Both the position numbers and the translations under genes were made by a program. A DNA stretch of 64,000 nucleotides from Chromobacterium alticapitis (GTDB lineage: Bacteria; Pseudomonadota; Gammaproteobacteria; Burkholderiales; Chromobacteriaceae), in the NCBI RefSeq assembly GCF_002924365.1, contig NZ_PQWB01000051.1, positions 62,001 to 126,000 on the forward strand, given 5' to 3'. The notes beneath the pieces are model-generated. The model did not search any database. It was not told the DNA's origin and was given only the letters and a program-made list of their open reading frames with translations. Shown one piece after another: positions 26,481 to 36,228 of this stretch (position 1 is the first letter of the stretch; each line of letters begins with the position of its first letter).

Positions 26481-28625
26481 ATGCAGCAGACGGGCGACAT
26501 TCTGGTGGTCGACGACACCACGACCACGCTGATGATGCTGCTTGCCTTGCTCTCCACCCAAGGCTATCAGGTCAGTTCGGCGCAAAGCGGCGCCGAGGCG
26601 CTGAATCTGGCGCAGAAACACCCGCCGGACCTGATCCTGCTGGACTTCAATCTGCCGGACACCGACGGCCTCGCCGTGTGCCGCGAACTTAAGCTGAACC
26701 TGCGCACGCGCGACATCCCGGTGCTGTTCCTGAGTTCCTCCGCCGACGCCGACGCCCGCGTGGACGGCTTCGCCGCCGGCGCGGTGGACTTCATCGCCAA
26801 GCCCTTCGAGCGCAGCGAGCTGCTCGCGCGCATCAGCACCCATCTGGAGCTCTCGCGGCTGAAGCAACGGTTAAGCAAGCTGGTGGAGGAAAAGACCGAC
26901 TCCCTGCGGCTCAGCGAGCAACGCTTCCGCGCGCTGATCGAACAGGCGCCGGAGGCGATCATGGTGTACAACCTGGACAGCGGCCGCTTCGTCGACGCCA
27001 ACCGCCAAGCCGAACTGCTGACCGACCGCCCGCTGCCAGCGCTGATAGGCCTGTCCCCGCTCGACATCTACTCCGCCGAGCAGCCCGACGGCCTGCCCGC
27101 CGCCGAAAGCGTGGGCATGCATGCGGCGCGGGCGCTGCAAGGCGAGGTTCAAGTCTTCGAGCGCTCCATTCTGCGCCCGGACGGCGGCATCGTGCCCTGC
27201 GAGGTGCGGTTGAGCCTGCTGCCCAGCGAAACCGGCCGACTGCTGCGCGTCAGCTACATCGACATCACCCAGCGCATCGCCGCCCAGGACAAGATCAATC
27301 GCCTCGCCTATTTCGACGCGCTGACCGGCCTTTACAACCAGAGCGGCCTGATGGAGCAACTGGACGCGCTGTGCGCCATACCCGAAAAGGAACGGCCCGC
27401 TTTCGCGCTGCTGCTGATAGACCTGGGCGACTTCAAATACATCAACGACGTCTACGGCAACCGCATCGGCGACCTGCTGCTATGCTGCGTGGCAGACCGG
27501 TTGCGCCAGTTGGCGGATGCCGGCGGCTACGCGGCGCGGCTGGGCGGCGTGGAATTCGTGCTGCTGCAAACCGGAATAGCCGACGTCAAGGAGGCCAAGT
27601 CTCTGGCCCGCCGGGTGCTGGACGCCGTCACGGCGCCGTTCCCGGTGGACGAGATGATGCTGAACATAGGCGCCAATATCGGCGTCAGCCTGGGCACCGC
27701 CCACGGCGACAGCGGCCAGGAGCTGTTGCGCAACGCCGATATGGCGCTGTACCAGTCCAAGCAAATCGGCGCGCTGCGCGCGGAAATGTATCACGCGGAC
27801 CTGGGACGGCAGATGCGCGAGCGCGTCGAGCTGGAAAAGGAGCTGCGCCACGCCATAGACAGCGGCCAGTTGCTGCTGCATTACCAGCCGCAGATCGAGC
27901 TGTCCAGCGGCCGGGTGGTGGGAGTGGAAGCGCTGGTGCGCTGGCAGCATGCGAAACGGGGCATGATCTCGCCGGCGCAGTTCATTCCCATCGCCGAGCA
28001 ATCCGGGCTGATCCTGCCGCTGGGCCGCTGGGTGCTGCGCGAGGCCTGCGGCCAGCTGCGGCGCTGGCAGGACCAGGGGAGCGATCCGGACATGAAAATG
28101 GCGGTCAATCTCAGCGTGGCGCAATTCACCGACCACGAGCTACCGGACTTCGTCGCCGGCGTGCTGCGCGAAACCGGCATTGCGCCGGCCTGCCTGGAAC
28201 TGGAAATCACCGAGTCCTGCACCATGCTGTCGCCGCAGCAATCCATCAACATGATGGAGCAGTTCCGCGACATGGGCGTGCACAGCTCGATAGACGACTT
28301 CGGCACCGGCCATTCCGCCCTGGCCTATCTGACACGCTTCCCGCTGGACACGCTGAAGATAGACCAATCCTTCATCCGCAATATTTCCAGCGATGAAAAA
28401 GACACGGCTCTGTGCGACACCATCGCCTACCTGGCCCACCGCCTGGGGCTGCGCGTGGTGGCGGAAGGCGTGGAAACCCAGCAGCAGCTGACTTTTCTGA
28501 CCAGCATCCACGTCGACGTGGTGCAAGGCTATCTGCTGTGCAAGCCGCTTCCCGCGGCGGACCTGGAAAATTTCATGCTGCAGCGGTCCGGGCTGCAATC
28601 CCAGCCCGGCATCGAGTATTTTTGA
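26481..28625 (+). CDS. REC-PAS-GGDEF(degenerate)-EAL response regulator, probable c-di-GMP phosphodiesterase
   Basis: A 714-residue cytosolic response regulator. REC has the acidic pair VDDT, Asp near residue 54 (LDFNLPDTDG) and Lys in AKPFE. A PAS domain spans about 145-270. The GGDEF domain has GGVEF near residue 355 instead of GG[DE]EF and an altered DALTGLYNQSG, so cyclase activity is probably lost. The EAL domain keeps EALVRW (near 483), NLSVAQF, ELEITES, DDFGTGHSAL, LKIDQSFI and AEGVET, so it should hydrolyse c-di-GMP. A strong GAGGAGGAG site precedes the ATG. It is divergent from the kinase operon with a 70-base gap and is a natural candidate output for that relay. Confidence 0.92.
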   Translation: MQQTGDILVVDDTTTTLMMLLALLSTQGYQVSSAQSGAEALNLAQKHPPDLILLDFNLPDTDGLAVCRELKLNLRTRDIPVLFLSSSADADARVDGFAAGAVDFIAKPFERSELLARISTHLELSRLKQRLSKLVEEKTDSLRLSEQRFRALIEQAPEAIMVYNLDSGRFVDANRQAELLTDRPLPALIGLSPLDIYSAEQPDGLPAAESVGMHAARALQGEVQVFERSILRPDGGIVPCEVRLSLLPSETGRLLRVSYIDITQRIAAQDKINRLAYFDALTGLYNQSGLMEQLDALCAIPEKERPAFALLLIDLGDFKYINDVYGNRIGDLLLCCVADRLRQLADAGGYAARLGGVEFVLLQTGIADVKEAKSLARRVLDAVTAPFPVDEMMLNIGANIGVSLGTAHGDSGQELLRNADMALYQSKQIGALRAEMYHADLGRQMRERVELEKELRHAIDSGQLLLHYQPQIELSSGRVVGVEALVRWQHAKRGMISPAQFIPIAEQSGLILPLGRWVLREACGQLRRWQDQGSDPDMKMAVNLSVAQFTDHELPDFVAGVLRETGIAPACLELEITESCTMLSPQQSINMMEQFRDMGVHSSIDDFGTGHSALAYLTRFPLDTLKIDQSFIRNISSDEKDTALCDTIAYLAHRLGLRVVAEGVETQQQLTFLTSIHVDVVQGYLLCKPLPAADLENFMLQRSGLQSQPGIEYF

Positions 28626-28686
28626 GCCGATTGCCAGCCCGGCGCCGACGGTGGCACACTTTGCCATCTTCGCCGGGAAACGCGCC

Positions 28687-29448
28687 ATGCCAGATGACCA
28701 CAGACTCGCCGCCATCACCGCGAGCCACGCCGCCGAGCTGCTGAATCACTTGCGCCGCGGCCAGGCCTGCAACGGCCAAACGCTGGGCGCGCTCGGCGAC
28801 GCCCACGCCAACACCCTGATACTGGATCTGCTGCATGCGGCGCGCCCGGACGACGGCTTTTTGTCCGAGGAATCCGCGCCGGACCCGGCGCGCCTGGCCA
28901 AGCGGCGGGTCTGGATCATAGACCCGCTGGACGGCACGCGCGAATACGGCGAAACGGGCCGCGACGACTGGGCGGTGCATGTCGCGCTAACCGAAGATGG
29001 CGCGCCGACCGCCTGCGCCGTCGCCCTGCCGGCGCTGAGCCGGGTATACAGCACCGCCGACCTGCCGAAGCTTGCCCCGCCGCCGCCTGGCAGACTGAAA
29101 ATCCTGGTCAGCCGGACCCGCCCCCCGGAACTGGCCGCGCGCGTGGCCGCCAGGCTGGACGCGGAGCTGGTCCCCATGGGCTCGGCCGGCGCCAAGGCGA
29201 TGGCGGTGCTGCGCGGCCAGGCCCACGCCTATCTGCACGCCGGCGGCATGAACGAATGGGACACCTGCGCGCCGGTGGGCGTGGCGCTGGCCGCCGGCCT
29301 GCACGCCTCCCGGATAGACGGCTCGCCCTGCGTGTTCAACCAGCCAGGCGTCAGCATGCCCGATCTGCTGATCTGCCGGCCGGAGCTGGCCGACGCGCTG
29401 CTGGCCGCGATCGCGGCGGAGGCCGGCCAAGATACTGCCACTGACTAG
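28687..29448 (+). CDS. Inositol monophosphatase/CysQ-like phosphatase
   Basis: A 253-residue member of the Li+-sensitive IMPase superfamily. It shows the metal-binding motifs LSEES and DPLDGTREY, and the second signature NEWDTCAPVGVALAAG. The Gly-Met-Asn-Glu-Trp-Asp form and the reduced length resemble 3'(2'),5'-bisphosphate nucleotidase (CysQ) relatives, which remove PAP formed in sulfate assimilation; the exact substrate is uncertain. I take the ATG at 28687; a GTG at 28651 would add 12 residues without support. A weak GGGAAA lies upstream. Confidence 0.85.
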   Translation: MPDDHRLAAITASHAAELLNHLRRGQACNGQTLGALGDAHANTLILDLLHAARPDDGFLSEESAPDPARLAKRRVWIIDPLDGTREYGETGRDDWAVHVALTEDGAPTACAVALPALSRVYSTADLPKLAPPPPGRLKILVSRTRPPELAARVAARLDAELVPMGSAGAKAMAVLRGQAHAYLHAGGMNEWDTCAPVGVALAAGLHASRIDGSPCVFNQPGVSMPDLLICRPELADALLAAIAAEAGQDTATD

Positions 29449-29520
29449 CGCCAACTGAACCCAAACGCATGCGGCCGCGATACTGGCGCCGGATCAACCC
29501 GCCAGAAGAAAGGCCGCACC

Positions 29521-30939
29521 ATGTCCGAAGTCACCGTCACCATAGGCATCAGCGGCGACGCCGCTACCGTCAACCTGCCATCCTACACTCCGCAATCGCC
29601 AGGCGCGCGCAAACGCAGCATTGAAGGCAAGCTGCAGGAAATTCTCAGCGGCGCGGACAGCGATGGCGATGGCCATCTACTGATCTACCGCGTGCCTCAA
29701 GACTTCCCCACTCCTTGGGAGGCGATGGATTTCCTGCGCGGCAAACAGATAGGCGCCGGCGCCATAGTCCGCATCAACGTCGCCGATGGCGTATACACCT
29801 TGCCGCCAGGCGCGACGCTGGAACTGTCCCACCCACAGGGCGACCAGATCCAACTGATAGGCAACCAGGCCGATCCGGCCAAGTGCGCGCTGATGGCCAG
29901 CTTCCCGCCCACCAATAATGCGGTGTCATGCGCCAATGGCCACCGCTTCGGCCTGCTGGACGGCTTCCGCATCGATCTGCCGCAAAAGGCGAGCAAGCTC
30001 AATAATGTGTCGGGCATCCTCGCCGTCAACGGTTCTTTCATCAATCTGGGAAGCAAAATCCAGGTCAACAATTTCTACTACGGGATCAATGCGTCCTACG
30101 GCTCGACCATCCATGCGGATTTCGCTCAGGTGAGCAATGCCGGCGATGTCGGCATCTGGGCCTTTTGCGGATCGCAGATCAATGCCCGCCACGCCCGCGC
30201 CAGCAACTGCATGGACAGGGAGAATCAATGGGGTTATGGCTTCCAGGCCGAATACGCGTCGCAAATCGACTGCGAGGGCGCCTACGCCAGCGGCAACTTG
30301 AACGGCGGCTTTGCCGCGCTATCGGGCTCAGTCACCCGAGCGCTCAACACTATCAGCGAGAACAATCTGGGCTCCGGTTACTTTGCCTTGGCCAGAGGCG
30401 TGGTGGAAGCCTGGGGCGGCCAGGCGCGGAACAACAACCGTTTTGGCTGGGAATGCGCGGATGGCAGCGGCATGATTTACGGCGTGAACTCCCAGCAGGA
30501 CCAAATGGGCGCATGCAACCATTACGCCACGCTGGACGTCGCTAGCGACCAAGGCCGGCTGCTGGCCATGAAAGGGCCGCTGCGCGTGGATACCGCCGCT
30601 AGAGAAAGCATCTACTTCAACACCGGCGGCGGCCTGCAAGCGGAAATTCGAAATCAGGACGACGCCAAAAACCATGCTTTCCTGCAAGGCGGCCAACTCG
30701 GCAAACCCGTGCAGGTTTCCGCGGACGGGGACGATCAGAATATTGATCTCGCGCTGCGGCCCAAGGGCTCCGCGGGCTTCGTCCAACTGGGCGCAAGCTA
30801 TCACGCCGGCGCGCCGGCGGAAGGCAATTTCATCGAAGTCAAAGGCGCCGACGACGCCAAACGCCAGGTATGGATAGCGAGCGGCTTCATGGAAATCAAG
30901 GATGCCGATGGCGTGATACGCAAGGTACTGCTGGCCTGA
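29521..30939 (+). CDS. Right-handed beta-helix protein of phage tail-spike/structural character, orphan
   Basis: I do not recognise a specific family. The 472-residue protein has no signal peptide. Residues about 75-330 are a run of short Gly/Asn-rich strands typical of a parallel beta-helix (pectate-lyase-like or tail-spike fold). The C-terminal 110 residues carry the ALRPKGSAGFVQLG pattern I associate with phage tail or structural proteins. A DSDGDGH stretch near residue 46 resembles a calcium loop but lacks the position-12 acidic residue of an EF hand. The coding sequence looks less G/C-rich than its neighbours. There are no flanking phage genes. A GAAAGG site precedes the ATG. Confidence 0.7.
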   Translation: MSEVTVTIGISGDAATVNLPSYTPQSPGARKRSIEGKLQEILSGADSDGDGHLLIYRVPQDFPTPWEAMDFLRGKQIGAGAIVRINVADGVYTLPPGATLELSHPQGDQIQLIGNQADPAKCALMASFPPTNNAVSCANGHRFGLLDGFRIDLPQKASKLNNVSGILAVNGSFINLGSKIQVNNFYYGINASYGSTIHADFAQVSNAGDVGIWAFCGSQINARHARASNCMDRENQWGYGFQAEYASQIDCEGAYASGNLNGGFAALSGSVTRALNTISENNLGSGYFALARGVVEAWGGQARNNNRFGWECADGSGMIYGVNSQQDQMGACNHYATLDVASDQGRLLAMKGPLRVDTAARESIYFNTGGGLQAEIRNQDDAKNHAFLQGGQLGKPVQVSADGDDQNIDLALRPKGSAGFVQLGASYHAGAPAEGNFIEVKGADDAKRQVWIASGFMEIKDADGVIRKVLLA

Positions 30940-30955
30940 CAAGGCGGCAGGCCGC

Positions 30956-30981
30956 GAGGGCGCGTTGCGCCCTCTTTTTTT
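30956..30981. terminator. Intrinsic terminator after the beta-helix gene
   Basis: GAGGGCGC (30956-30963) pairs with GCGCCCTC (30967-30974) with a 3-base loop, followed by seven Ts (30975-30981). It serves the plus-strand gene; cobQ ends 6 bases beyond on the other strand. Confidence 0.9.
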
Positions 30982-30986
30982 GCTGA

Positions 30987-32468
30987 TCAGTCAGGTATGA
31001 CGCCGCTTGGCAGCCACGCCTCGACAGCCCGCAAATCAAGATAATTCTCCAACATGTCTGCCAGCTTGTTTATATTGGCCTCGCGCAGCGCCGCGTAATC
31101 CAGCGCCTCCGGCTCCGCCAGTCCCGCCCAGCGCAGAATGGCCTGGCAGGCGGCGGGTTCGTCGAACACGCCGTGCAGATAGGTTGCGAAGATCTGGTCG
31201 TCTTCCGAGCGCGCGCCGTCGGTAGCGCCATCGTCAAATTGCACGGCGGGCCTGGCCAAGGCCGGCCCTTGGCTCACGCCCATGTGGATTTCGTAGCCGG
31301 CGGCCTCGGCGTCGCCCAATGTCAGCCGGCCGCGCATCCGCGTCAGCCGCTTTTCGCTCGCCAGCGTGGTTTCCATATCCAGCCAGCCCAGGCCGTCGCC
31401 GCTGCCCGGCTCGCCTTCCAATCCATCCGGATCGTGCAGCTTCTTGCCCAGCATCTGCAAGCCGCCGCAAATGCCCAGCACCTTGCCGCCGTAGCGCAGG
31501 TGGCGGCGTATCGCCTCCTCCCAGCCTTGGGCGCGCAGCCAGGCCAGGTCCGCCAGCACGTTCTTGCTGCCGGGCAGCACGATCAGGTCAGCCGGCGGAA
31601 TGGTTTCGCCGGCGCGGACCAGCGTGAACTCCACCTGCGGGTGCTGGCGCAGCGGGTCGAAATCGGTGTGATTGCTGACGCGCGGCGCGGCCGGGGCGAT
31701 CACGCGCAGCGTGTCGCCCTCTGCCCTGGCCCCGCCGGGCTTATCCAGGCCCATGCTGTCCTCGGCCTCCAGGTGCAGATCGTACAGATAGGGCAGCACG
31801 CCCAGCACCGGCTTGCCGGTATATTGCTCCAGCCAGTCGACGCCGGTCTTGAGCAGGCTCGGATCGCCGCGGAAGCGGTTGATCACCAGGCCGACGACGC
31901 GGGCGCGCTCGGATTCGGACAATAGCGCCAGCGTACCGGCCAGATGGGCGAACACGCCGCCGCGCTCGATGTCGGCCACCAGGATCACCGGGCAGTCCAC
32001 CGCCTCGGCGAAGCCCATATTGGCGATGTCGCCGTCGCGCAGATTGATCTCGGCCGGGCTGCCGGCGCCCTCGGCGACGATGCATTGATACTGTTCCGCC
32101 AGCCTGGCGTGCGACGCCAGCACCGCCTGCATCGCGATGGGCTTGTAGCCGTGATAGCCGCGCGCCTCCATATTGCCGATGGCGCGGCCCTGGATGATCA
32201 CCTGCGAGCCGGTGTGGCTGTTGGGCTTCAGCAGCACCGGGTTCATGTCGGTGTGCGGCTCCACGCGGCAGGCCAGCGCCTGCACCGCCTGCGAGCGGCC
32301 GATCTCGCCGCCGTCCGCCGTCACCGCGCTGTTGAGCGCCATGTTCTGCGGCTTGAACGGCGCCACCCTCACGCCGCGCCGGGCCAGCAGACGGCACAAG
32401 CCGGTAGCCAGCGCGCTCTTGCCGGCGTCGGACGTGGCGCCCTGGATCATGATGGTTTTGGCGCTCAT
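30987..32468 (-). CDS. cobQ: Cobyric acid synthase (glutamine-hydrolysing)
   Basis: CobQ/CbiP amidates four side chains of adenosylcobyrinate a,c-diamide. The 493-residue protein starts at the ATG at 32468 (GGGAGATCGCC before it). The N-terminal synthetase domain has the modified P-loop [10 protein letters not shown] and KPQNMALNS; the C-terminal glutaminase domain has the nucleophilic Cys in [11 protein letters not shown] and the His in TYLHGVF. It stands alone on the minus strand, divergent from cbiB. Confidence 0.95.
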   Translation of the reverse strand: MSAKTIMIQGATSDAGKSALATGLCRLLARRGVRVAPFKPQNMALNSAVTADGGEIGRSQAVQALACRVEPHTDMNPVLLKPNSHTGSQVIIQGRAIGNMEARGYHGYKPIAMQAVLASHARLAEQYQCIVAEGAGSPAEINLRDGDIANMGFAEAVDCPVILVADIERGGVFAHLAGTLALLSESERARVVGLVINRFRGDPSLLKTGVDWLEQYTGKPVLGVLPYLYDLHLEAEDSMGLDKPGGARAEGDTLRVIAPAAPRVSNHTDFDPLRQHPQVEFTLVRAGETIPPADLIVLPGSKNVLADLAWLRAQGWEEAIRRHLRYGGKVLGICGGLQMLGKKLHDPDGLEGEPGSGDGLGWLDMETTLASEKRLTRMRGRLTLGDAEAAGYEIHMGVSQGPALARPAVQFDDGATDGARSEDDQIFATYLHGVFDEPAACQAILRWAGLAEPEALDYAALREANINKLADMLENYLDLRAVEAWLPSGVIPD

Positions 32469-32598
32469 GGCGATCTCCCTGCGCATGGATGGCTGACAAC
32501 GCTTAGAATGGCGGCTTGATTCATTCCGGCCGCCCCGCGCGCAAAACGCTTGCGCATTGGATAATCCCGAGCGGCGGCCGGCCATTATATAGGGCCGC

Positions 32599-33540
32599 TT
32601 GTTGAATTCCGCATTGTTTCTGCCGATCGCGCTGCTGCTGGACCGTCTGCTGGGCGAACCGCCGCGTTGGCATCCGCTGGTCGGCTTCGGCCGGCTGGTC
32701 AAGGCCATGGAGCGGCTGGCCTACCCATCCGCGCCGGAGGCTGAGCCGGTCTGGCGCATGCGGCTGCGCGGCGCGGCCGCCATCGCGCTGCTGATCCTGC
32801 CTTTCACCCTGCTGGCCTGGGCGCTGGCGAGACTGCCGTGGCTGGGCGCCATCGTTCCCATCATCCTGCTGTATTTGGCCGTTGGCGCGCAGAGCCTGGC
32901 CCAGCACGCCGAGGTGGTGCGAAAAGCCTTGGCCGACGGCGACTTGGCCCTGGCCCGCGAACGGGTGGGTTGGATCGTCAGCCGCGACACCAGCGAGCTG
33001 GACGAAGCCGGCGTGGCCCGCGCGACGATCGAGTCGGTGCTGGAAAACGGCAGCGACGCCGTCTTCGCCGCGCTGTTCTGGTTCCTGGTTCTGGGCGCGC
33101 CGGGCGCGGTGCTGTACCGGCTGTCCAACACACTGGATGCGATGTGGGGCTACAAAAACGATCGCTACCTGCACTTCGGCTGGGCCGCCGCCCGCTTCGA
33201 CGACGCGCTGAACTATCTCCCGGCGCGGCTGGCCGCCCTCACCTATCTGCTGCTGGGCCATGCCGCAGACGGCTGGCGCTGCTGGCGCACCCAGGCGCCG
33301 ACCTGGTACAGCCCCAACGCCGGCCCGGTGATGGCGGCCGGCGCCGGCGCGCTGGGCGTGTCGCTGGGCGGCGGCGCGCGCTACCACGGCCAGTGGAAGG
33401 AACGTCCGCCGCTCGGTTGCGGTCCCACGCCTACGCATGAGGACATAGCCCGCGCGGTGCGGCTGGTCAACCGGGGCATGTGGCTGTGGGCGGCGTTGTC
33501 GCTGGCGGCCGCCATTTTGATCGGAGCGATCCATGCTTGA
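32599..33540 (+). CDS. cbiB: Adenosylcobinamide-phosphate synthase (CbiB/CobD family)
   Basis: This 313-residue inner-membrane enzyme attaches aminopropanol (or its phosphate) to adenosylcobyrate. Signatures: [23 protein letters not shown] at the N-terminus, [43 protein letters not shown], and several membrane segments. No ATG fits; translation probably starts at TTG 32599 or the adjacent TTG 32602. Its 3' end overlaps cobD by 8 bases. Confidence 0.92.
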   Translation: MLNSALFLPIALLLDRLLGEPPRWHPLVGFGRLVKAMERLAYPSAPEAEPVWRMRLRGAAAIALLILPFTLLAWALARLPWLGAIVPIILLYLAVGAQSLAQHAEVVRKALADGDLALARERVGWIVSRDTSELDEAGVARATIESVLENGSDAVFAALFWFLVLGAPGAVLYRLSNTLDAMWGYKNDRYLHFGWAAARFDDALNYLPARLAALTYLLLGHAADGWRCWRTQAPTWYSPNAGPVMAAGAGALGVSLGGGARYHGQWKERPPLGCGPTPTHEDIARAVRLVNRGMWLWAALSLAAAILIGAIHA

Positions 33541-34519
33541 ACACGGAGGCGGCCTGCTGCGCGCCGCGGCCGAATACGGCATCCCGGCCGGCGACTGGCT
33601 GGACCTGTCCACCGGCGTCAATCCCAATGGCTGGCCGGTGCCGCCGCTGTCTGCCGACAGCTGGCTGCGGCTGCCGCAGAACCATGATGGGCTGGAGGCG
33701 GCGGCGGCGGAATATTACGGCAGCGACAAGCTGCTGGCCGTGGCCGGCTCGCAACCGGCAATCCAGCTGCTGCCGCGGCTGCGCGCGCCCTGCCGCGTCG
33801 GCATGCTGGCCCTATGCTACGCCGAGCACCCGCACCACTGGCAGAAGCGCGGACACCAGTTGCTCCGGCTGTCGCCGGAGGAGCTGGCCGCCGGCATAGA
33901 CCAACTGGACGTGGTGTTGCTGTGCAATCCCAACAACCCCACCGGCGACCGCTTCGACCCGGCGCTGCTGGAAAACTGGCGGCAGCGGCTGGCCGCGCGC
34001 GGCGGCTGGCTGGTGGTGGACGAGGCGTTTCTGGACGCCGCGCCGGAAGACAGCATGCTGCCGCACATCGGCAAGCCGGGACTGATCGTGCTGCGCTCGA
34101 TCGGCAAGTTCTTCGGCCTGGCCGGCGCGCGCGCCGGATTCGTGTTCGGCTGGCCGGAGTTACTGAACGCCCTGGCCGAAGAACTGGGCCCATGGACGGT
34201 GGCCGGCCCGGCGCGCGAAGTTGTCAAGCTAGCCTTGCAGGACACAGAATGGCAACAAAGCATGAAAAGCAAGCTGCAGCGCGACAGCGCGCGGCTGCAA
34301 CGCTGCCTGGAACGGCATGGTTTGCCCCCCGCCGGCGGCTGCGAACTGTTCCAGTGGAGTCCACATGCAAACAGCCTATCCACGCATCGCTACCTGGCCG
34401 GCCGCGGCATCCTGACCCGCTACTTCGAATCCACTCCCAGCTTGCGCTTCGGCCTGCCCAAAACCGATCAAGACTGGGTGAGATTGGAACAGGCGCTGAC
34501 TGACTGGCGACGCTTGTAA
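33533..34519 (+). CDS. cobD: L-threonine-O-3-phosphate decarboxylase (PLP-dependent, CobD/CobC)
   Basis: A 328-residue fold-type I PLP enzyme making (R)-1-amino-2-propanol O-2-phosphate, the linker of the nucleotide loop of B12. Visible: DLSTGVNP near the start, [16 protein letters not shown] with the PLP-binding Asp, and the Schiff-base Lys in [14 protein letters not shown]. Somewhat shorter than Salmonella CobD (364), lacking its C-terminal metal-binding tail. It overlaps cbiB by 8 bases and so is coexpressed with its pathway partner. Confidence 0.92.
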   Translation: MLEHGGGLLRAAAEYGIPAGDWLDLSTGVNPNGWPVPPLSADSWLRLPQNHDGLEAAAAEYYGSDKLLAVAGSQPAIQLLPRLRAPCRVGMLALCYAEHPHHWQKRGHQLLRLSPEELAAGIDQLDVVLLCNPNNPTGDRFDPALLENWRQRLAARGGWLVVDEAFLDAAPEDSMLPHIGKPGLIVLRSIGKFFGLAGARAGFVFGWPELLNALAEELGPWTVAGPAREVVKLALQDTEWQQSMKSKLQRDSARLQRCLERHGLPPAGGCELFQWSPHANSLSTHRYLAGRGILTRYFESTPSLRFGLPKTDQDWVRLEQALTDWRRL

Positions 34520-34574
34520 TCAGAACCATTGCGGTTCACAGCCCACCGCTAGTCGCGTATCATCCGGCTCAATC

Positions 34575-34735
34575 ATGACGGTGCCCCTAGAGGGTGAAAC
34601 GGGAACGCGGTGCGAAACCGCGGCTGCCCCCGCAACTGTAAGCGCAGAGTCCACGCCAGACGCCACTGATCCTTAGCGATCGGGAAGGCGGCGCCAGGAC
34701 GGCGACGCGCAAGCCAGGAGACCGGCCGTCATACG
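34575..34735 (+). promoter_or_regulatory. Cobalamin (adenosylcobalamin) riboswitch
   Basis: The leader has the conserved B12-aptamer blocks in order: GAAACGGGAA (about 34596-34605), the core GCTGCCCCCGCAACTGTA (34623-34640) and the B12 box GCCAGGAGACCGGCC (34713-34727). It precedes the nickel/cobalt transporter gene and therefore the whole long cobalamin run. High B12 should turn expression down. Confidence 0.95.
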
Positions 34736-34814
34736 TGTCGACGCAAGCAGAAGCCGGGCGGGGTGTACCGGGGGATACGCACAAGCTCCGTCCATGGATA
34801 GAAGACGGAAGGAT

Positions 34815-34854
34815 GTGCCCTCGCTTGCGCGACGGTTATCGTCTCCGAGGGCAC
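34815..34854 (+). promoter_or_regulatory. Shine-Dalgarno-sequestering hairpin downstream of the B12 riboswitch
   Basis: GTGCCCTCG (34815-34823) pairs perfectly with CGAGGGCAC (34846-34854). The 3' arm contains GAGG (34847-34850), the SD for the ATG at 34856. No T-run follows, so the likely expression platform is translational. The other 34736-34814 bases show no further gene. Confidence 0.75.
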
Positions 34855-34855
34855 C

Positions 34856-35902
34856 ATGCATCCATCCACCACGCTATCCGCGGGCCGCCGCCTGGCGCGC
34901 CACGCCCCCATACTCGCCGGGCTGATCCTGGCCAATCTCCTGGCTTGGGCCTGGGCCTTCGCCGCCTTCTCCGATTACCCGGCCCAGCTCGCCACCGCCC
35001 TGCTCGCCTACCTGTTCGGCCTGCGCCACGCGGTGGACGCCGACCACATCGCCGCCATCGACAACACCGTGCGCAAGCTGATGCAGGAAGGCCGCCACCC
35101 GTCGGCAGTCGGCTTGTTCTTTTCTGTCGGCCACTCCGCGGTGGTGGTCATCGCCGTCGCCGTCATCGTATTCGCCGCCAGCGCGCTGCAAAGCCGCATC
35201 ACCGGCTTCAAGGAGATAGGCGGCGTCATCGGCACCAGCGTGTCGGCCTTCTTCCTGCTGACGCTGGCCCTGATCAACCTATCCTCTTTGCGCGCGGTAT
35301 GGAACGCCTTCCGCCGCGCCCGCGCCGGCGAAGCCATCTGCGACGAGCAATTGAACCTGCTGTTGAACAACCGCGGTCTGATCGCGCGCATGCTGCGCCC
35401 GCTGTTCAAGATGGTGAGCAAGAGCTGGCATATGCTGCCCATCGGCTTTTTGTTCGGCCTTGGCTTCGACACCGCCACCGAGATCGGCCTGTTCGCCATA
35501 GCCACCTCGCAGAGCGCGCACGGCGTAGCGCTGTGGCACATCATGGTGTTCCCGGTGCTGTTCGCCGCCGGCATGGCGCTGGTGGACACGCTGGACAGCA
35601 TGATGATGGTGGAAGTGTACGGCTGGGCCTTCATCAATCCGGTGCGCAAGCTCTGGTACAACCTGACCATCACCTTCGTCTCGGTCGTCGTCGCCGTCGG
35701 CATCGGCGGGCTGGAAGGCCTGGGCTTGCTGGTGGACAAGCTGCAGCTCAGCGGCGGCCTGTGGGATGTGATCGCCGCGCTCAACGACGACCTGGCCCAT
35801 TTCGGCTATTTCGTGGTCGGCGTGTTCCTGTTCACCTGGCTCGCCTCCGCCGCCATCTACAAGTGGAAGCGCTTCGACCAAATGGCCCCGGAGGCGCAAT
35901 GA
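34856..35902 (+). CDS. Nickel/cobalt transporter, NiCoT (HoxN/NixA) family
   Basis: A 348-residue inner-membrane permease. It carries the NiCoT signature RHAVDADHIAAIDN in an early helix, the second motif FSVGHSAVVV, and LGFDTATEI and MALVDTLDSMMM later; about eight hydrophobic segments are seen. Placement directly after the B12 riboswitch and before cobalt chelatase genes argues for cobalt uptake. The stop overlaps the next ATG (ATGA). Confidence 0.93.
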   Translation: MHPSTTLSAGRRLARHAPILAGLILANLLAWAWAFAAFSDYPAQLATALLAYLFGLRHAVDADHIAAIDNTVRKLMQEGRHPSAVGLFFSVGHSAVVVIAVAVIVFAASALQSRITGFKEIGGVIGTSVSAFFLLTLALINLSSLRAVWNAFRRARAGEAICDEQLNLLLNNRGLIARMLRPLFKMVSKSWHMLPIGFLFGLGFDTATEIGLFAIATSQSAHGVALWHIMVFPVLFAAGMALVDTLDSMMMVEVYGWAFINPVRKLWYNLTITFVSVVVAVGIGGLEGLGLLVDKLQLSGGLWDVIAALNDDLAHFGYFVVGVFLFTWLASAAIYKWKRFDQMAPEAQ

Positions 35903-36228
35903 GAACGCACGACAAACACGTGCTGATGTGCACCGGCCCGCGCTGCACGCCTGACGGCCAGGGCTCGGAAGCGATGTTCCTGCATCTGGGCCGCACGATA
36001 GACGCCTGCGACGGCCTGCGCGCCAAACGCACCCGCAGCCACTGCTTCGCCGTGTGCAAGGAAGGCCCGGTGATGGTGGTGTACCCGGACGGCGTCTGGT
36101 ACCGCAAGGTCACCGAGGCCGATGTCGAACGCATCGTCTGCCAGCATCTGCGCGATGGCTCGCCGGTTGAAGAACTGGTGTTCCATAAAACCGGCATCGG
36201 CGACATCGACGCGGAGGCCCAGGCATGA
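35899..36228 (+). CDS. Thioredoxin-like 2Fe-2S ferredoxin of the cobalamin cluster
   Basis: A 109-residue protein with four Cys arranged as in thioredoxin-like [2Fe-2S] ferredoxins: CTGPRC (residues 11-16) and CFAVC (49-53), followed by EGPVMVVYPDG. Such small ferredoxins recur in cobalamin clusters; an electron-donor role (for cobalt reduction or a ring-contraction step) is inference. Start overlaps the transporter stop and its own stop overlaps cobN, so it is translated with them. Confidence 0.85.
   Translation: MRTHDKHVLMCTGPRCTPDGQGSEAMFLHLGRTIDACDGLRAKRTRSHCFAVCKEGPVMVVYPDGVWYRKVTEADVERIVCQHLRDGSPVEELVFHKTGIGDIDAEAQA

Noticed and set aside
29657-29700. Canonical EF-hand in the beta-helix protein
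   Set aside because: DSDGDGH resembles a calcium loop but the twelfth position is Arg rather than Glu or Asp.
29521-30939. Part of a prophage
   Set aside because: No integrase, att-like repeats, lysis or other phage genes in the neighbourhood; kept only as a phage-like orphan.
34735-35898. N-terminal extension of the ferredoxin frame through the NiCoT gene
   Set aside because: Out-of-frame reading of a recognised transporter gene; the ATG at 35899 overlaps the transporter stop and gives a normal-length ferredoxin.
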